A stretch of 64,000 bases of DNA, from the NCBI RefSeq assembly GCF_964048965.1, contig NZ_OZ040189.1, forward strand, positions 2,418,001-2,482,000, read 5' to 3'. The notes under the pieces are model-generated. The model did no database searches and was not told the origin of the DNA. It saw nothing but the letters and a program-made list of their open reading frames with translations. The DNA comes from Tenacibaculum sp. 190130A14a. GTDB lineage: Bacteria > Bacteroidota > Bacteroidia > Flavobacteriales > Flavobacteriaceae. Shown here in pieces: positions 44,240-53,493 of the stretch (within the stretch, counting starts at the first letter, position 1; every line of letters starts with the position of its first letter). The translations under genes and the position numbers were made by a program.

Positions 44240-45094
44240 CTAAACTTTGAATATTTTATTAACTGGTATTGGTAAATCAACCCCTTCTTTTACAAAACGT
44301 TTGTGTACAACTTCTTTCAATGAACATTTTGTTTTGAACTCTAAAAATGGCTCATTTAACCAAACATAAGCTCTCATATGAATATGGTCTGGATGAACAT
44401 CAATTACACGAACATCTACCTGATCTTTATTCTCAATAACCTGTTCTGTTGTTCGGTTATCAATCACATTCGGAAGTTTTATTGCTTCTTCTTGTATTAT
44501 TTTTCTTGCCAAATCTATATCAGCCTCAATTCCTATTTTAAAATTATTAAAACTTAAAATATAAGAATCTTCAATCGTATGATTCAAAACAGAATCGGTA
44601 CTGATAACAGAATTGGGTATAATCAAACGTTTGTTTTCAAAATTATTAATAACTGTATGTCGTAGTGTAATATCCTCTACAATTCCCATACGAGTATCGT
44701 CTAATTTTATGTAATCTCCTACTCTAAAAGGTTTAAACAATACAATAAAGGCTCCAGCAATTAAATTAGATAACGCAGCTTGTGCGGCAAAACCAATAAT
44801 GGCAGCAATAATACCTGCCCCAGAAAAAATAAGTGTTGCTTTGCTTCGTAAAGTAGGAATAGTTAACACAATATAAATCAGTGCAAAAATTCCTATAAAA
44901 AACTTTACCGAATTTCTAAAAAATAGAATACTAGTTTTCCCATATCTATCAGTTTTTCTATTCTTAATAAAAAGTAAAATTATATATCGAATAACTCTTG
45001 AAATCAACCAAGATACAAGTACAACCGTTAAGATATAGCCTAAGATTCCCCAAAAAGAATCTAAATCGAACTGATATTTAAATATTTTGCCCAC
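44240..45094 (-). CDS. Small-conductance mechanosensitive channel (MscS family)
   Basis: A 284-aa inner-membrane channel that opens on membrane tension to release solutes after osmotic downshock. N-terminal helices (about 15-75) are followed by the pore helix (about 87-115, 'AGIIAAIIGFAAQAALSNLIAGAFIVL') and the beta domain ('FRVGDYIKLDDTRMGIVEDITLRHTVI'), with the C-terminal domain to the end. It is a minimal MscS without extra domains. Its ATG overlaps the racemase stop, so it closes the parE-parC-racemase-mscS run. Confidence 0.92.
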   Translation of the reverse strand: MGKIFKYQFDLDSFWGILGYILTVVLVSWLISRVIRYIILLFIKNRKTDRYGKTSILFFRNSVKFFIGIFALIYIVLTIPTLRSKATLIFSGAGIIAAIIGFAAQAALSNLIAGAFIVLFKPFRVGDYIKLDDTRMGIVEDITLRHTVINNFENKRLIIPNSVISTDSVLNHTIEDSYILSFNNFKIGIEADIDLARKIIQEEAIKLPNVIDNRTTEQVIENKDQVDVRVIDVHPDHIHMRAYVWLNEPFLEFKTKCSLKEVVHKRFVKEGVDLPIPVNKIFKV

Positions 45095-45780
45095 TATTTA
45101 GATAAACTAAATGCCTTCGATGCATGGATTGTTGTAGTATCAAAAACAGGAATATTTACATCCTTTTGTTGAATTAACAACGGAATTTCTGTACATCCTA
45201 AAATGATACCCTCGGCTCCTTGCTTTTCTAGCTTTTTAATAATACGAAGGTACTCATTTTTTGATTCTTCTTTTAATTCCCCTTTGGCTAACTCATTATA
45301 AATTACACCATGAATCACCTCTCTATCGCCTTCTTCTGGAATAATTGAATCAATCTTATACCTCATTAAAACATCTTTGTAAAAGGTCTTCTCCATAGTA
45401 TATTTAGTACCAAGTAAAGCTACTTTTGCAAGCTCTTTACTTTGAATAGCCTCTGCGGTTGCTTCCGCAATATGAACTATTGGAATACTTACATGTTTCT
45501 CAACAGCCTCTACTGTTAAATGCATGGTATTTGCACAGATCACAATACTACTTGCTCCAGCACGCTCTAAGTTTAAAGCAGCATCAACCATCATTTCATC
45601 AAGTAAATCCCATCTTCCTTCTGATTGATATTGAGATACAGCCCCAAAGTCTAACGAATTAATGAGTACTTTAGCGGTATGTTTACCCCCATAAGTTTCA
45701 TTGGCAAGTCTATTTAAGACTTGATAGTACATTATGGTTGATTGTGGCGTTACTCCTCCTATTAATCCAATAGTTTTCAT
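45094..45780 (-). CDS. Aspartate/glutamate racemase family protein
   Basis: 228 aa. Both catalytic cysteines of the cofactor-independent racemases are present: C82 in 'VICANTMH' and C196 in 'ILGCTEIPLL'; the N-terminus 'KTIGLIGGVTPQSTIMYY' is also typical of the aspartate racemase group. It would supply D-aspartate or D-glutamate for the cell wall or other uses; which substrate is not clear. It starts directly after the parC stop and overlaps mscS. Confidence 0.92.
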   Translation of the reverse strand: MKTIGLIGGVTPQSTIMYYQVLNRLANETYGGKHTAKVLINSLDFGAVSQYQSEGRWDLLDEMMVDAALNLERAGASSIVICANTMHLTVEAVEKHVSIPIVHIAEATAEAIQSKELAKVALLGTKYTMEKTFYKDVLMRYKIDSIIPEEGDREVIHGVIYNELAKGELKEESKNEYLRIIKKLEKQGAEGIILGCTEIPLLIQQKDVNIPVFDTTTIHASKAFSLSK

Positions 45781-48495
45781 TTAAAACAATGCTGTTTGAC
45801 TATCGTCGTCTTTATTTTCTTTTTTCTTTTTTATGGCTCTAGCCAATGCTTTTTTTGCCTTATCTTCTTTCGATTCTTCAAAGTCCTTTTTTACTTCTGG
45901 GACATCTAATAAAACAGCTTCATCTTCTACAATTTCTTCTTCTTCATTTACTTCAATATCTTCCACCTTCTCTTCTACTGGTTCTTCATATGGTAAAGAC
46001 TCTAACAAATTAACGGTTCTTATTTTATCAGTTGTTAACTGATTTCCTAATGCTTTAATTCCTTTAATTGAAATAAAGTCTTCAAAGTTTACTTCAATTT
46101 TCTCTAAACTTCTTTTAGAAAACACAACTTCTGCCATAGGGCGATAATCTGTTGCAATAATTTCAAGTTTTGATTTTTCATGATCAGAAATAAACACTTC
46201 TTCTTTATCTGGATTTTCAATTAGAAAACGTTTTACATAATAACGTTCTTTATTTCCATCAAAATAAATAGCCGAAATTGGTTTGTTTGGGTTCCATTTT
46301 TCTAAAACAATCATATCATTTTCAAAATGCATCGCTAAATCTGGAGTGACAGCTTTAATTTTTCCTGATTGTGTAGCGATTAAAATTTTGTCTTCTGCTT
46401 TAAACTCTCCTAATAAATCACCTCTGCCATCAACATTTAAACGTTGTACAGCATCGTCAAACCATATTTTTCGTGGTTTTAGTGTAGAAGCTCCAGCTTC
46501 TTTAAACTCAACTTTTTTGATTGGGTGTTTACTTACCAAGTTACCTCTAACTGCTCGTCCTTTCACCGCTAAATCAGCAAAATCTATATCCCATTTTAGT
46601 TTTTTGACACTTCCAACAGAACGTAATAAAATAGTCACTACTTCAGCTTCTCCATTTGGATTTGCTGTGAAGTAAAGCACTTTAGATTTAGGATTATTAT
46701 TCGCTAAATTATATTCTTTATCACGCGTCACAGAAGTAACATTAAATCTTTTCATATAAGATGGACCTCTTGCACCATCTTTATAGATCATGTTATATAC
46801 CGTTCGTTTATCTTTCTTCTTAAAAACTGCAATATGTATTATTCCTTTACCTACAAATGTTTTAGATCCAACCTTGGTAACTAACATTGTTCCATTATCT
46901 CTAAATACAATAATATCATCAATATCGGCACAATCATCAACAAATTCATCTTTTTTTAATGAAGTTCCAATAAAACCTTCTTCTCTATTTACATAGAGTT
47001 TAGAATTACGCATAACCACTTTGGTTGCCACGATATCATCAAAGATTCTAATTTCTGTTTTGCGTTCTTTATCTTTTCCGTACTTAGATTTTAAGTCTTT
47101 AAAATAGTCAATAGCAAATTCTATTAAATTATCTAGATGATTTTTTACTTCAGCAATCTTTTCTTCTAAACTTTCAATAAACTGTTTTGCTTTATCAATA
47201 TCAAACTTAGAAATTTTCTTAATTCGAATTTCTGTCAATCGAACAATATCTTCTTCAGTTACTGCTCTTTTCAAATGCTTTACATGTGGTTGTAATCCTA
47301 AATCAATCGCTTCAATAACTCCTTCCCAAGTTTCTACTTCTTCAATATCACGATAAATTCTGTTTTCAATAAAAATACGTTCTAATGAAGAAAAGTGCCA
47401 TTGTTCTTCTAATTCATTTAAATGAATCTCTAATTCACGTTTTAAAAGCTCTACCGTAAAATCTGTTGATTTCTTTAAAACTTCTGAAACTCCTATAAAA
47501 ACAGGGCTGTTATCTTCAATAATACAACACAATGGTGATATTGAATTTTCACAGTTAGTAAATGCATATAAAGCATCTATGGTTTTATCTGGAGATACAT
47601 TTGGAGGAAGGTGCACTAAGATTTCAACATTTGCAGCCGTATTATCTTCAATTCGTTTTATCTTAATTTTTCCTTTTTCATTGGCTTTTAAAATACTATC
47701 AATTAAAGAGGTAGTAGTGGTTCCAAATGGAATCTCTGTTATAACTAACGTTTTTTTATCGTGTTGTGAAATTTTTGCACGAACTCGTACCTTCCCTCCT
47801 CGTTTACCATCATTATAATTGGTAAAATCCGCTATTCCACCAGTTAAAAAATCTGGTACAATTCTAAAACTTCTTCCTTTTAGGTACTTAATTGAAGCAT
47901 CTATCAACTCGTTAAAGTTATGCGGTAATATTTTAGTAGATAATCCTACAGCAATACCTTCTGCTCCTTGTGCTAATAACAACGGAAACTTAACAGGTAA
48001 ATTGACTGGTTCTTTTTTACGACCATCATAAGAAGCCTGCCATTCCGTAGTTTTTGCATTGAATACTACATCTAACGCAAATTTTGACAAACGTGCTTCA
48101 ATATATCGAGAGGCTGCTGCACGGTCTCCAGTAAATATATTACCCCAGTTTCCTTGCATATCAATCAACAATTCTTTCTGTCCCATTTGTACCATTGCAT
48201 CAGCAATAGATGCATCACCATGTGGGTGATATTGCATGGTATGACCTACGATATTAGCTACTTTGTTATAACGTCCATCATCGAGATCTTTCATGGAATG
48301 CATAATACGACGTTGCACCGGTTTAAATCCGTCTTCTATAGAAGGTACCGCACGTTCTAAAATTACATAGGAAGCGTAATCTAAAAACCACTCTTTGTAC
48401 ATTCCTGTAACCTTTGTAATGGTTTCAGTTGTTTCCTGATTGTTTTCGTTTGTTAACTCTTCGTCGTGTTCGTAATTGTTGTTCTCTTCACTCAT
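45781..48495 (-). CDS. parC: DNA topoisomerase IV subunit A
   Basis: 904 aa. This subunit cuts and rejoins DNA to unlink daughter chromosomes. The catalytic tyrosine is Y131 in 'RAAASRYIEARLSKFA'; 'FKPVQRRIMHSM' and 'YHPHGDASIADAMVQM' precede it. The C-terminal beta-pinwheel is of the shorter ParC kind with a long acidic tail (about 830-904). Its partner parE lies upstream on the same strand with three genes between. The Bacteroidota type-IIA pair at such a locus is normally topo IV rather than gyrase, and the absence of a GyrA box supports this. Confidence 0.92.
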   Translation of the reverse strand: MSEENNNYEHDEELTNENNQETTETITKVTGMYKEWFLDYASYVILERAVPSIEDGFKPVQRRIMHSMKDLDDGRYNKVANIVGHTMQYHPHGDASIADAMVQMGQKELLIDMQGNWGNIFTGDRAAASRYIEARLSKFALDVVFNAKTTEWQASYDGRKKEPVNLPVKFPLLLAQGAEGIAVGLSTKILPHNFNELIDASIKYLKGRSFRIVPDFLTGGIADFTNYNDGKRGGKVRVRAKISQHDKKTLVITEIPFGTTTTSLIDSILKANEKGKIKIKRIEDNTAANVEILVHLPPNVSPDKTIDALYAFTNCENSISPLCCIIEDNSPVFIGVSEVLKKSTDFTVELLKRELEIHLNELEEQWHFSSLERIFIENRIYRDIEEVETWEGVIEAIDLGLQPHVKHLKRAVTEEDIVRLTEIRIKKISKFDIDKAKQFIESLEEKIAEVKNHLDNLIEFAIDYFKDLKSKYGKDKERKTEIRIFDDIVATKVVMRNSKLYVNREEGFIGTSLKKDEFVDDCADIDDIIVFRDNGTMLVTKVGSKTFVGKGIIHIAVFKKKDKRTVYNMIYKDGARGPSYMKRFNVTSVTRDKEYNLANNNPKSKVLYFTANPNGEAEVVTILLRSVGSVKKLKWDIDFADLAVKGRAVRGNLVSKHPIKKVEFKEAGASTLKPRKIWFDDAVQRLNVDGRGDLLGEFKAEDKILIATQSGKIKAVTPDLAMHFENDMIVLEKWNPNKPISAIYFDGNKERYYVKRFLIENPDKEEVFISDHEKSKLEIIATDYRPMAEVVFSKRSLEKIEVNFEDFISIKGIKALGNQLTTDKIRTVNLLESLPYEEPVEEKVEDIEVNEEEEIVEDEAVLLDVPEVKKDFEESKEDKAKKALARAIKKKKENKDDDSQTALF

Positions 48496-48532
48496 ATATA
48501 AATGTTTAAACGACTATTCGCTTAAAAGTTTA

Positions 48533-49405
48533 TTAGTTTAAATCCTCTTCTGATCTTTTTACAGCTTCTTTAAATTCCATATAATTGCTATACCATTTAT
48601 CTATCACAAAAATACCTCTATACTTATCTTTTAAACTTGCATAAATTCTTATTTCTGATGGTTTAGACAATTTATCAAATTGTGCTTTAAAACGATATAC
48701 TCTACCCAATACATTGTCAGATAAATATTGCTCTAACTGTAGTGAATTAATAGCTCCATTTTTTAATTTTATAGAATCACACTCCTTTAACATAATAGGA
48801 ATCCAACCTTTTCTAAAGGAACGATATTCTGTATTTTCTTTAGTTATCAAGGGCATACTATCTAACTTACAAATATTATAAGATTCAAAAGCAAACTGTT
48901 TTAATTCATTTTTACGTTTATCTGAAATATCAGTTAAACTTTGTATAAATAATTCAGGTCCTTTATTACCTCTGTAAAAATTGTCATCCCAATATATCTT
49001 AGTAGCATATCCGTAATACTTACCTCTAAAACTAAGGTAAACCCTGCATTCTTGAGGAACATCTGCTAGTGTTCTAAAAATTTTATATCTAAAAACTAAA
49101 TTGTTGTTTCTATCTTTTAAAACTTGCGCTAATTCAATTTCTATAACACTTCCATATCTTTCTTGATACCATGTACAGTTTTTGTTTAACTTAGAGATGG
49201 TATACCAATTTAATAATTGTTTTTCTGCAGTATTTGCATCTAATTTAACATAGGTACCATCATTGCATACATTTATTGTATTCTTTGCAAATTCAAAAAT
49301 TGCATTCTTTTTGTTTTGATCTATTTCTGAGACATCTATCTGTTTAAATTGCGTCCACCCATTTATAGAGATCATCAATACAAAAAACCAAATATTCTTT
49401 CTCAT
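48533..49405 (-). CDS. Exported protein of unknown function with an internal duplication
   Basis: 290 aa with a signal peptide (1-19, ending GWTQF). The mature part is two similar halves of about 130 residues: 'FEFAKNTINVCN' with 'CRVYLSFRGKYYGYATKIYWDDNF' in the first, and 'FAFESYNICKLD' with 'EIRIYASLKDKYRGIFVIDKWYSNY' in the second. No known family is recognised. It lies between a 62-aa membrane protein and parC on the minus strand, in the parE-parC run. Confidence 0.78.
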   Translation of the reverse strand: MRKNIWFFVLMISINGWTQFKQIDVSEIDQNKKNAIFEFAKNTINVCNDGTYVKLDANTAEKQLLNWYTISKLNKNCTWYQERYGSVIEIELAQVLKDRNNNLVFRYKIFRTLADVPQECRVYLSFRGKYYGYATKIYWDDNFYRGNKGPELFIQSLTDISDKRKNELKQFAFESYNICKLDSMPLITKENTEYRSFRKGWIPIMLKECDSIKLKNGAINSLQLEQYLSDNVLGRVYRFKAQFDKLSKPSEIRIYASLKDKYRGIFVIDKWYSNYMEFKEAVKRSEEDLN

Positions 49406-49406
49406 A

Positions 49407-49595
49407 CTATTTCTTTTCTCTTCCTTTAGCCGTTATATAAATTAAAACAAAAGCTAGAAAAGAAAATATCATCCCTATGTAATGACTTTTATTATGAACC
49501 CAAGATAGATTGTCTAAATCTACTCTGAACAAACTAACAAAGAACAGAACAGTTGCTATAATCAAATAAACTTTAAATCTATTAATGTTTTTCAT
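49407..49595 (-). CDS. Small two-helix membrane protein
   Basis: 62 aa with two hydrophobic helices (about 9-23 and 39-56) separated by a short polar loop and a basic C-terminus. It starts 64 bases after the signal-peptidase-like gene, and one base separates its stop from the next ATG, so it is probably real and co-transcribed with the exported 290-aa protein. No family recognised. Confidence 0.6.
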   Translation of the reverse strand: MKNINRFKVYLIIATVLFFVSLFRVDLDNLSWVHNKSHYIGMIFSFLAFVLIYITAKGREKK

Positions 49596-49659
49596 ATACT
49601 CTTATCTATAATAATTTTCCTTTTTCCACTAAACGTTAATCTTTCTTTATAGTTTTGTT

Positions 49660-50334
49660 CTATCTATATAAAACAACACCAAGTATTTCAGTATCATCTA
49701 TCAAGCCTATATACCTAGAATCCAAAGAAAAATCTCTATTATCTCCAACTAAAAACACTTTTCCTTCTGGTATCTTTAGTGGTCCAAAATTATCTTTATT
49801 CCACTTATGATTATATACTTTCTGGATATCTTCTTCCATCTCATTTTTCAGTTTTAACAACCTTTTTCCTTCTATCTTTTTTTCTTCAACATATTGATCA
49901 ATCAATGGAGTCTTTAACTTTTTTGTCTCGATATTGAACGTTGTATAAGGATTATCTATTACCTCTTCAATCTCTTTTCCTTTCTCATAAGAAAATTCAT
50001 ACATATGCATTAATACCAAGCTTTCATCAATATTAATGTTATTAATATAAAATACCCCCTTACGAATTTCAATTATATCTCCCTCTTTCCCCAATAGTCT
50101 ATGCACTCTTACATGTTTCCCTATAAGATCATCATTAAAATTATAACAAACAAAATCTTTATTTTCAGGTTTTATCAAGTTTGATACGAACATAAAAGAT
50201 TTAAAAGGAATATTAGGTTCATTTGCCATAGTAGGGTTATGATAAAGCTTCAAAATTCCAGTAACTCCCAATATTTGATAAACACCAAACAATATAGCTA
50301 AGGCAATTAATACTCTCTTTAAATTTCTATTCAT
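49660..50334 (-). CDS. Signal peptidase I-like (S26) protein lacking the usual Ser/Lys pair
   Basis: 224 aa. One N-terminal membrane helix (about 8-28) and the S26 fold are recognisable: box D-like 'VRVHRLLGKEGDIIEIRKGVFYINN' (76-100) and box E 'GDNRDFSLDSRYIG' (198-211). The catalytic serine expected before 'MxP' is not there: the region reads NPTMANEPN (33-41) with T35 or A37 at the site, and the general-base lysine is replaced by H78. It may be inactive, use a Thr/His pair, or have another role. A long insert (about 112-178) also separates the boxes. It starts 2 bases after parE. Confidence 0.75.
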   Translation of the reverse strand: MNRNLKRVLIALAILFGVYQILGVTGILKLYHNPTMANEPNIPFKSFMFVSNLIKPENKDFVCYNFNDDLIGKHVRVHRLLGKEGDIIEIRKGVFYINNINIDESLVLMHMYEFSYEKGKEIEEVIDNPYTTFNIETKKLKTPLIDQYVEEKKIEGKRLLKLKNEMEEDIQKVYNHKWNKDNFGPLKIPEGKVFLVGDNRDFSLDSRYIGLIDDTEILGVVLYR

Positions 50335-50336
50335 TA

Positions 50337-52193
50337 TTACTTCTCCTCTATTAAATCTTGCTCTACTTTTAAGTTTTCAATAATGAACTTTTGTCTGTCT
50401 GGTGTATTCTTTCCCATGTAAAATTGTAGCATTTGTTCAATAGACATTTCTTTGTCTAACATGACTGGGTCTAAACGAATATCGTCTCCTATAAAATGTA
50501 CAAATTCATTTGGTGAAATCTCCCCTAATCCTTTAAATCGAGTGATCTCTGGTTTTCCTCTCAACTTATCTATTGCTGTTTGTTTTTCTTCTTCAGAATA
50601 ACAATAAATTGTTTCTTTCTTATTTCTTACTCTAAACAAAGGAGTTTCTAAAATATACAAATGACCTTCTTTAATTACTTCTGGAAAGAACTGTAGGAAA
50701 AATGTAATTAATAACAAACGGATATGCATTCCATCAACATCGGCATCGGTTGCAATTACAATGTTATTGTATCGTAAATCTTCTAGTCCATCTTCAATAT
50801 TTAGAGCTGCTTGTAATAAATTGAATTCTTCATTTTCATACACTATCTTCTTCGTTAATCCATATGAATTTAAAGGCTTTCCTTTCAAACTAAATACGGC
50901 TTGTGTATTTACATTTCTTGATTTGGTAATAGATCCACTTGCCGAGTCTCCCTCCGTTATAAACAAAGTAGTATCTAAATATCCATCTTTCTTAGTATCT
51001 CCAAAATGAATACGACAATCACGCAATTTCTTATTGTGTAAACTTGCCTTTTTTGCTCTTTCTCTTGCTATTTTACGTATTCCAGAAAGTTCTTTACGTT
51101 CTTTTTCTGCCTGTAAAATTTTCTTTTGAAGCTTCTCAGCAGTTTCTGTATTCTTATGTAAGTAGTTATCTAATTTTGTCTTTACAAAGTCGTTGATATA
51201 GGTACGCACTGTAGGTAATCCTCCACCCATTTCAGTAGATCCTAATTTTGTTTTTGTTTGACTTTCAAAAACTGGCTCCATTACTTTTATAGAAATGGCG
51301 CCTATGATAGACTTTCGAACATCAGAAGCTTCAAAATTCTTCCCATAAAACTCTCGGACAGTTTTTACAACAGCTTCTCTAAATGCGGCTTGATGCGTTC
51401 CTCCTTGTGTTGTATTTTGACCGTTTACAAAAGAGTGATATTCTTCTGAATATTGCGTTTTACTATGTGTAATTGCTATTTCAATATCATCACCGCGTAA
51501 GTGAATAATTGGATACAACATGTCCTCCAGATTGTTGTTGTCTTCCAATAAATCTTTTAATCCATTTTCTGAATAATATTTCTCTCCATTAAAAACAATA
51601 GTTAACCCTGGATTCAGATATACATAATTCTTTAATAGACGTATAACATACTCTGGACGGTACTTATAGTTTTTAAAGATGGTATCATCTGCAATGAAGG
51701 TTACTTTTGTTCCTCTTCTTCTAGATGTTTCATCTAATAAATCCTGGTTCGTCAAGTTCCCTTTTTCAAATTCAGCAGAAGCTGATTTACCATCACGTGT
51801 AGATTCTACTCTAAAATAAGTAGATAAGGCATTTACTGCTTTGGTACCCACACCATTTAACCCTACTGATTTTTTAAAGGCTCTAGAGTCATACTTACCC
51901 CCAGTATTCATCTTAGAAACTACATCTACTACTTTTCCTAATGGAATACCTCTACCGTAATCTCTTACAATTACTTTATTTCCTTGAATAGAAACTTCTA
52001 TGGTTTTTCCAGTCCCCATAACAAACTCATCAATCGAGTTGTCGAGAACTTCTTTTACAAGAATATAAATTCCATCATCTGGTGATGAACCGTCTCCGAG
52101 TTTACCAATATACATTCCTGGACGCATTCGGATATGTTCTTTCCAATCGAGCGAGCGTATATTGTCTTCGGTATATTTTGTTTCCTGAGCCAT
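50337..52193 (-). CDS. parE: DNA topoisomerase IV subunit B
   Basis: A 618-aa GHKL ATPase subunit that drives strand passage by topo IV. Visible are the ATP-binding residues 'VLDNSIDEF' and 'VRDYGRGIP', '[14 protein letters not shown]', the '[10 protein letters not shown]' switch region, and the TOPRIM motifs '[11 protein letters not shown]' and '[13 protein letters not shown]'. Length fits ParE (no GyrB insert). It heads the minus-strand run ending at mscS. Confidence 0.94.
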   Translation of the reverse strand: MAQETKYTEDNIRSLDWKEHIRMRPGMYIGKLGDGSSPDDGIYILVKEVLDNSIDEFVMGTGKTIEVSIQGNKVIVRDYGRGIPLGKVVDVVSKMNTGGKYDSRAFKKSVGLNGVGTKAVNALSTYFRVESTRDGKSASAEFEKGNLTNQDLLDETSRRRGTKVTFIADDTIFKNYKYRPEYVIRLLKNYVYLNPGLTIVFNGEKYYSENGLKDLLEDNNNLEDMLYPIIHLRGDDIEIAITHSKTQYSEEYHSFVNGQNTTQGGTHQAAFREAVVKTVREFYGKNFEASDVRKSIIGAISIKVMEPVFESQTKTKLGSTEMGGGLPTVRTYINDFVKTKLDNYLHKNTETAEKLQKKILQAEKERKELSGIRKIARERAKKASLHNKKLRDCRIHFGDTKKDGYLDTTLFITEGDSASGSITKSRNVNTQAVFSLKGKPLNSYGLTKKIVYENEEFNLLQAALNIEDGLEDLRYNNIVIATDADVDGMHIRLLLITFFLQFFPEVIKEGHLYILETPLFRVRNKKETIYCYSEEEKQTAIDKLRGKPEITRFKGLGEISPNEFVHFIGDDIRLDPVMLDKEMSIEQMLQFYMGKNTPDRQKFIIENLKVEQDLIEEK

Positions 52194-52244
52194 AAAAATT
52201 GTGAGAATTTGAAGTGCTTGCTAAAATAACATTTACCGTCAAAA

Positions 52245-52281
52245 AACAAAAAACTCTGTCGATATAGTTATCAACAGAGTT
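52245..52281 (-). terminator. Rho-independent terminator of the cadherin-like lipoprotein gene
   Basis: An 8-bp perfect stem (aactctgt 52252-52259 with acagagtt 52274-52281), followed on the minus strand by a T-run. Confidence 0.85.
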
Positions 52282-52315
52282 CAATTAATTTTGTTTAAGT
52301 ACAGTTTTTATATAT

Positions 52316-52675
52316 TTATCGAGCTACTCTTCTAACATTTACAGTAATTGTTGCCGATGATTTCAATTTCCCATCAGTAACCTCGACATCTACCAAATAT
52401 TTTTGGATACTTATTAACTTGGATGATTTTAATGACAATTTTCCTGCGTTTGTAATCTGAAACAAACTTAAATCATCCTTTTTTATCGAATACGTCAATT
52501 CATCATTCTCTGCATCTGAAGCAACCACCTGCAATGATATAATCGATTTTGGATTTACATTAAATGTTTGATCTACAATAACAGGAGCAGTATTTTTTTC
52601 TGCCACCTCATCACTTGAACAAGAAGTTAATTGTACTGTTAAGGCTAACCCCAGTAAAGCAATTATTTTTTTCAT
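52316..52675 (-). CDS. Small lipoprotein with one cadherin-like domain
   Basis: 119 aa. The lipobox LTSC places the lipidated cysteine at residue 19, followed by SSDE. The rest is one cadherin-like beta-sandwich ('VNPKSIISLQVVASDAENDELTYSI', 'LVDVEVTDGKLKSSATITVNV'). Monocistronic, with its own terminator. A role in surface or periplasmic contacts is possible; no direct evidence. Confidence 0.82.
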   Translation of the reverse strand: MKKIIALLGLALTVQLTSCSSDEVAEKNTAPVIVDQTFNVNPKSIISLQVVASDAENDELTYSIKKDDLSLFQITNAGKLSLKSSKLISIQKYLVDVEVTDGKLKSSATITVNVRRVAR

Positions 52676-52825
52676 TTTTATTATATAATTTGTGTTTCGA
52701 CCACAAACATATATTGCTCTTACAATAGAAGTTTTAAATTGTTTCCTAATGACTTCATTTTACTTCCAAATAATTCAAAAAATGAAATTTTCCTGTGATA
52801 ATCAAATCACTCTCTATAAGCAAGA

Positions 52826-53491
52826 CTATATCAAACCAAAATCTTTTGTGATAGCTATCAGCTGTGTTGGGTTGTTTGCGTTAAAATTTTCCTTTAGAAG
52901 TTTAAGCCTTTTTTCTATTGAACTAACACTACAGGGTTTTACCTTTTTTGATTTTAATGCATTGCTTATTTCTCTTTGATCAAAACCATCTGCCAAATAT
53001 TGTAACAAATTCACATCGTAATCAGTAATATCAAAGGTTTCCTTGTTCTTTAAAGCATGTGCCAAATTTTGAGAAATAAAGAATATTCCTTTATATACTT
53101 TTTGAACTGCTCTCTTTAGTTCTTTTTGTCCATGCACCGACTTCCAAACATAAGCGTCTACTTCTATTTCGTGACATAATTGTTGTACTCGGTATGGTTT
53201 GTCTTCAATTGAAAACACCATTGTTTTTAAACTGGGTTGCAATAACTTTGCTTCTTTTATTAGCTCTTCTCCGATAGTTAACCGTTGAGGATTGGGGTTT
53301 TCTAAAAACGATAAATCACTAATTAACAAATCAAACGGCTCTCCTTTTAGGTATGCATTTTTAATTTTTAAATAAGCTTCATCACAATATTTTGCATATT
53401 CTATTTCAGGAATCTGTAACTCCTCTAAACATTGCATGATTCCGCTTGACATAAAATCTGTGTCTTCTGCTATTAGTACTTTTTGAAACAT
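52826..53491 (-). CDS. Response regulator with atypical HTH output domain
   Basis: 221 aa. The receiver domain (1-125) has the acidic pair at D10/D12 and the phospho-acceptor D59 in 'LLISDL'. The C-terminal ~65 residues read as a LuxR/GerE-type HTH ('LLQYLADGFDQREISNALK'), but with a short basic insert (SKKVKPCS) before the recognition helix 'SSIEKRLKLLKENFN'. It starts 2 bases after the histidine kinase stop, its obvious partner. Targets are unknown; the lipoprotein heading the operon is a natural candidate. Confidence 0.88.
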   Translation of the reverse strand: MFQKVLIAEDTDFMSSGIMQCLEELQIPEIEYAKYCDEAYLKIKNAYLKGEPFDLLISDLSFLENPNPQRLTIGEELIKEAKLLQPSLKTMVFSIEDKPYRVQQLCHEIEVDAYVWKSVHGQKELKRAVQKVYKGIFFISQNLAHALKNKETFDITDYDVNLLQYLADGFDQREISNALKSKKVKPCSVSSIEKRLKLLKENFNANNPTQLIAITKDFGLI

Positions 53492-53493
53492 AA

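Noticed and set aside
52055..52284. Two 60-64-codon minus-strand frames over the start of parE
   Set aside because: They overlap parE in other frames and the terminator at 52245-52281; their composition is not protein-like.
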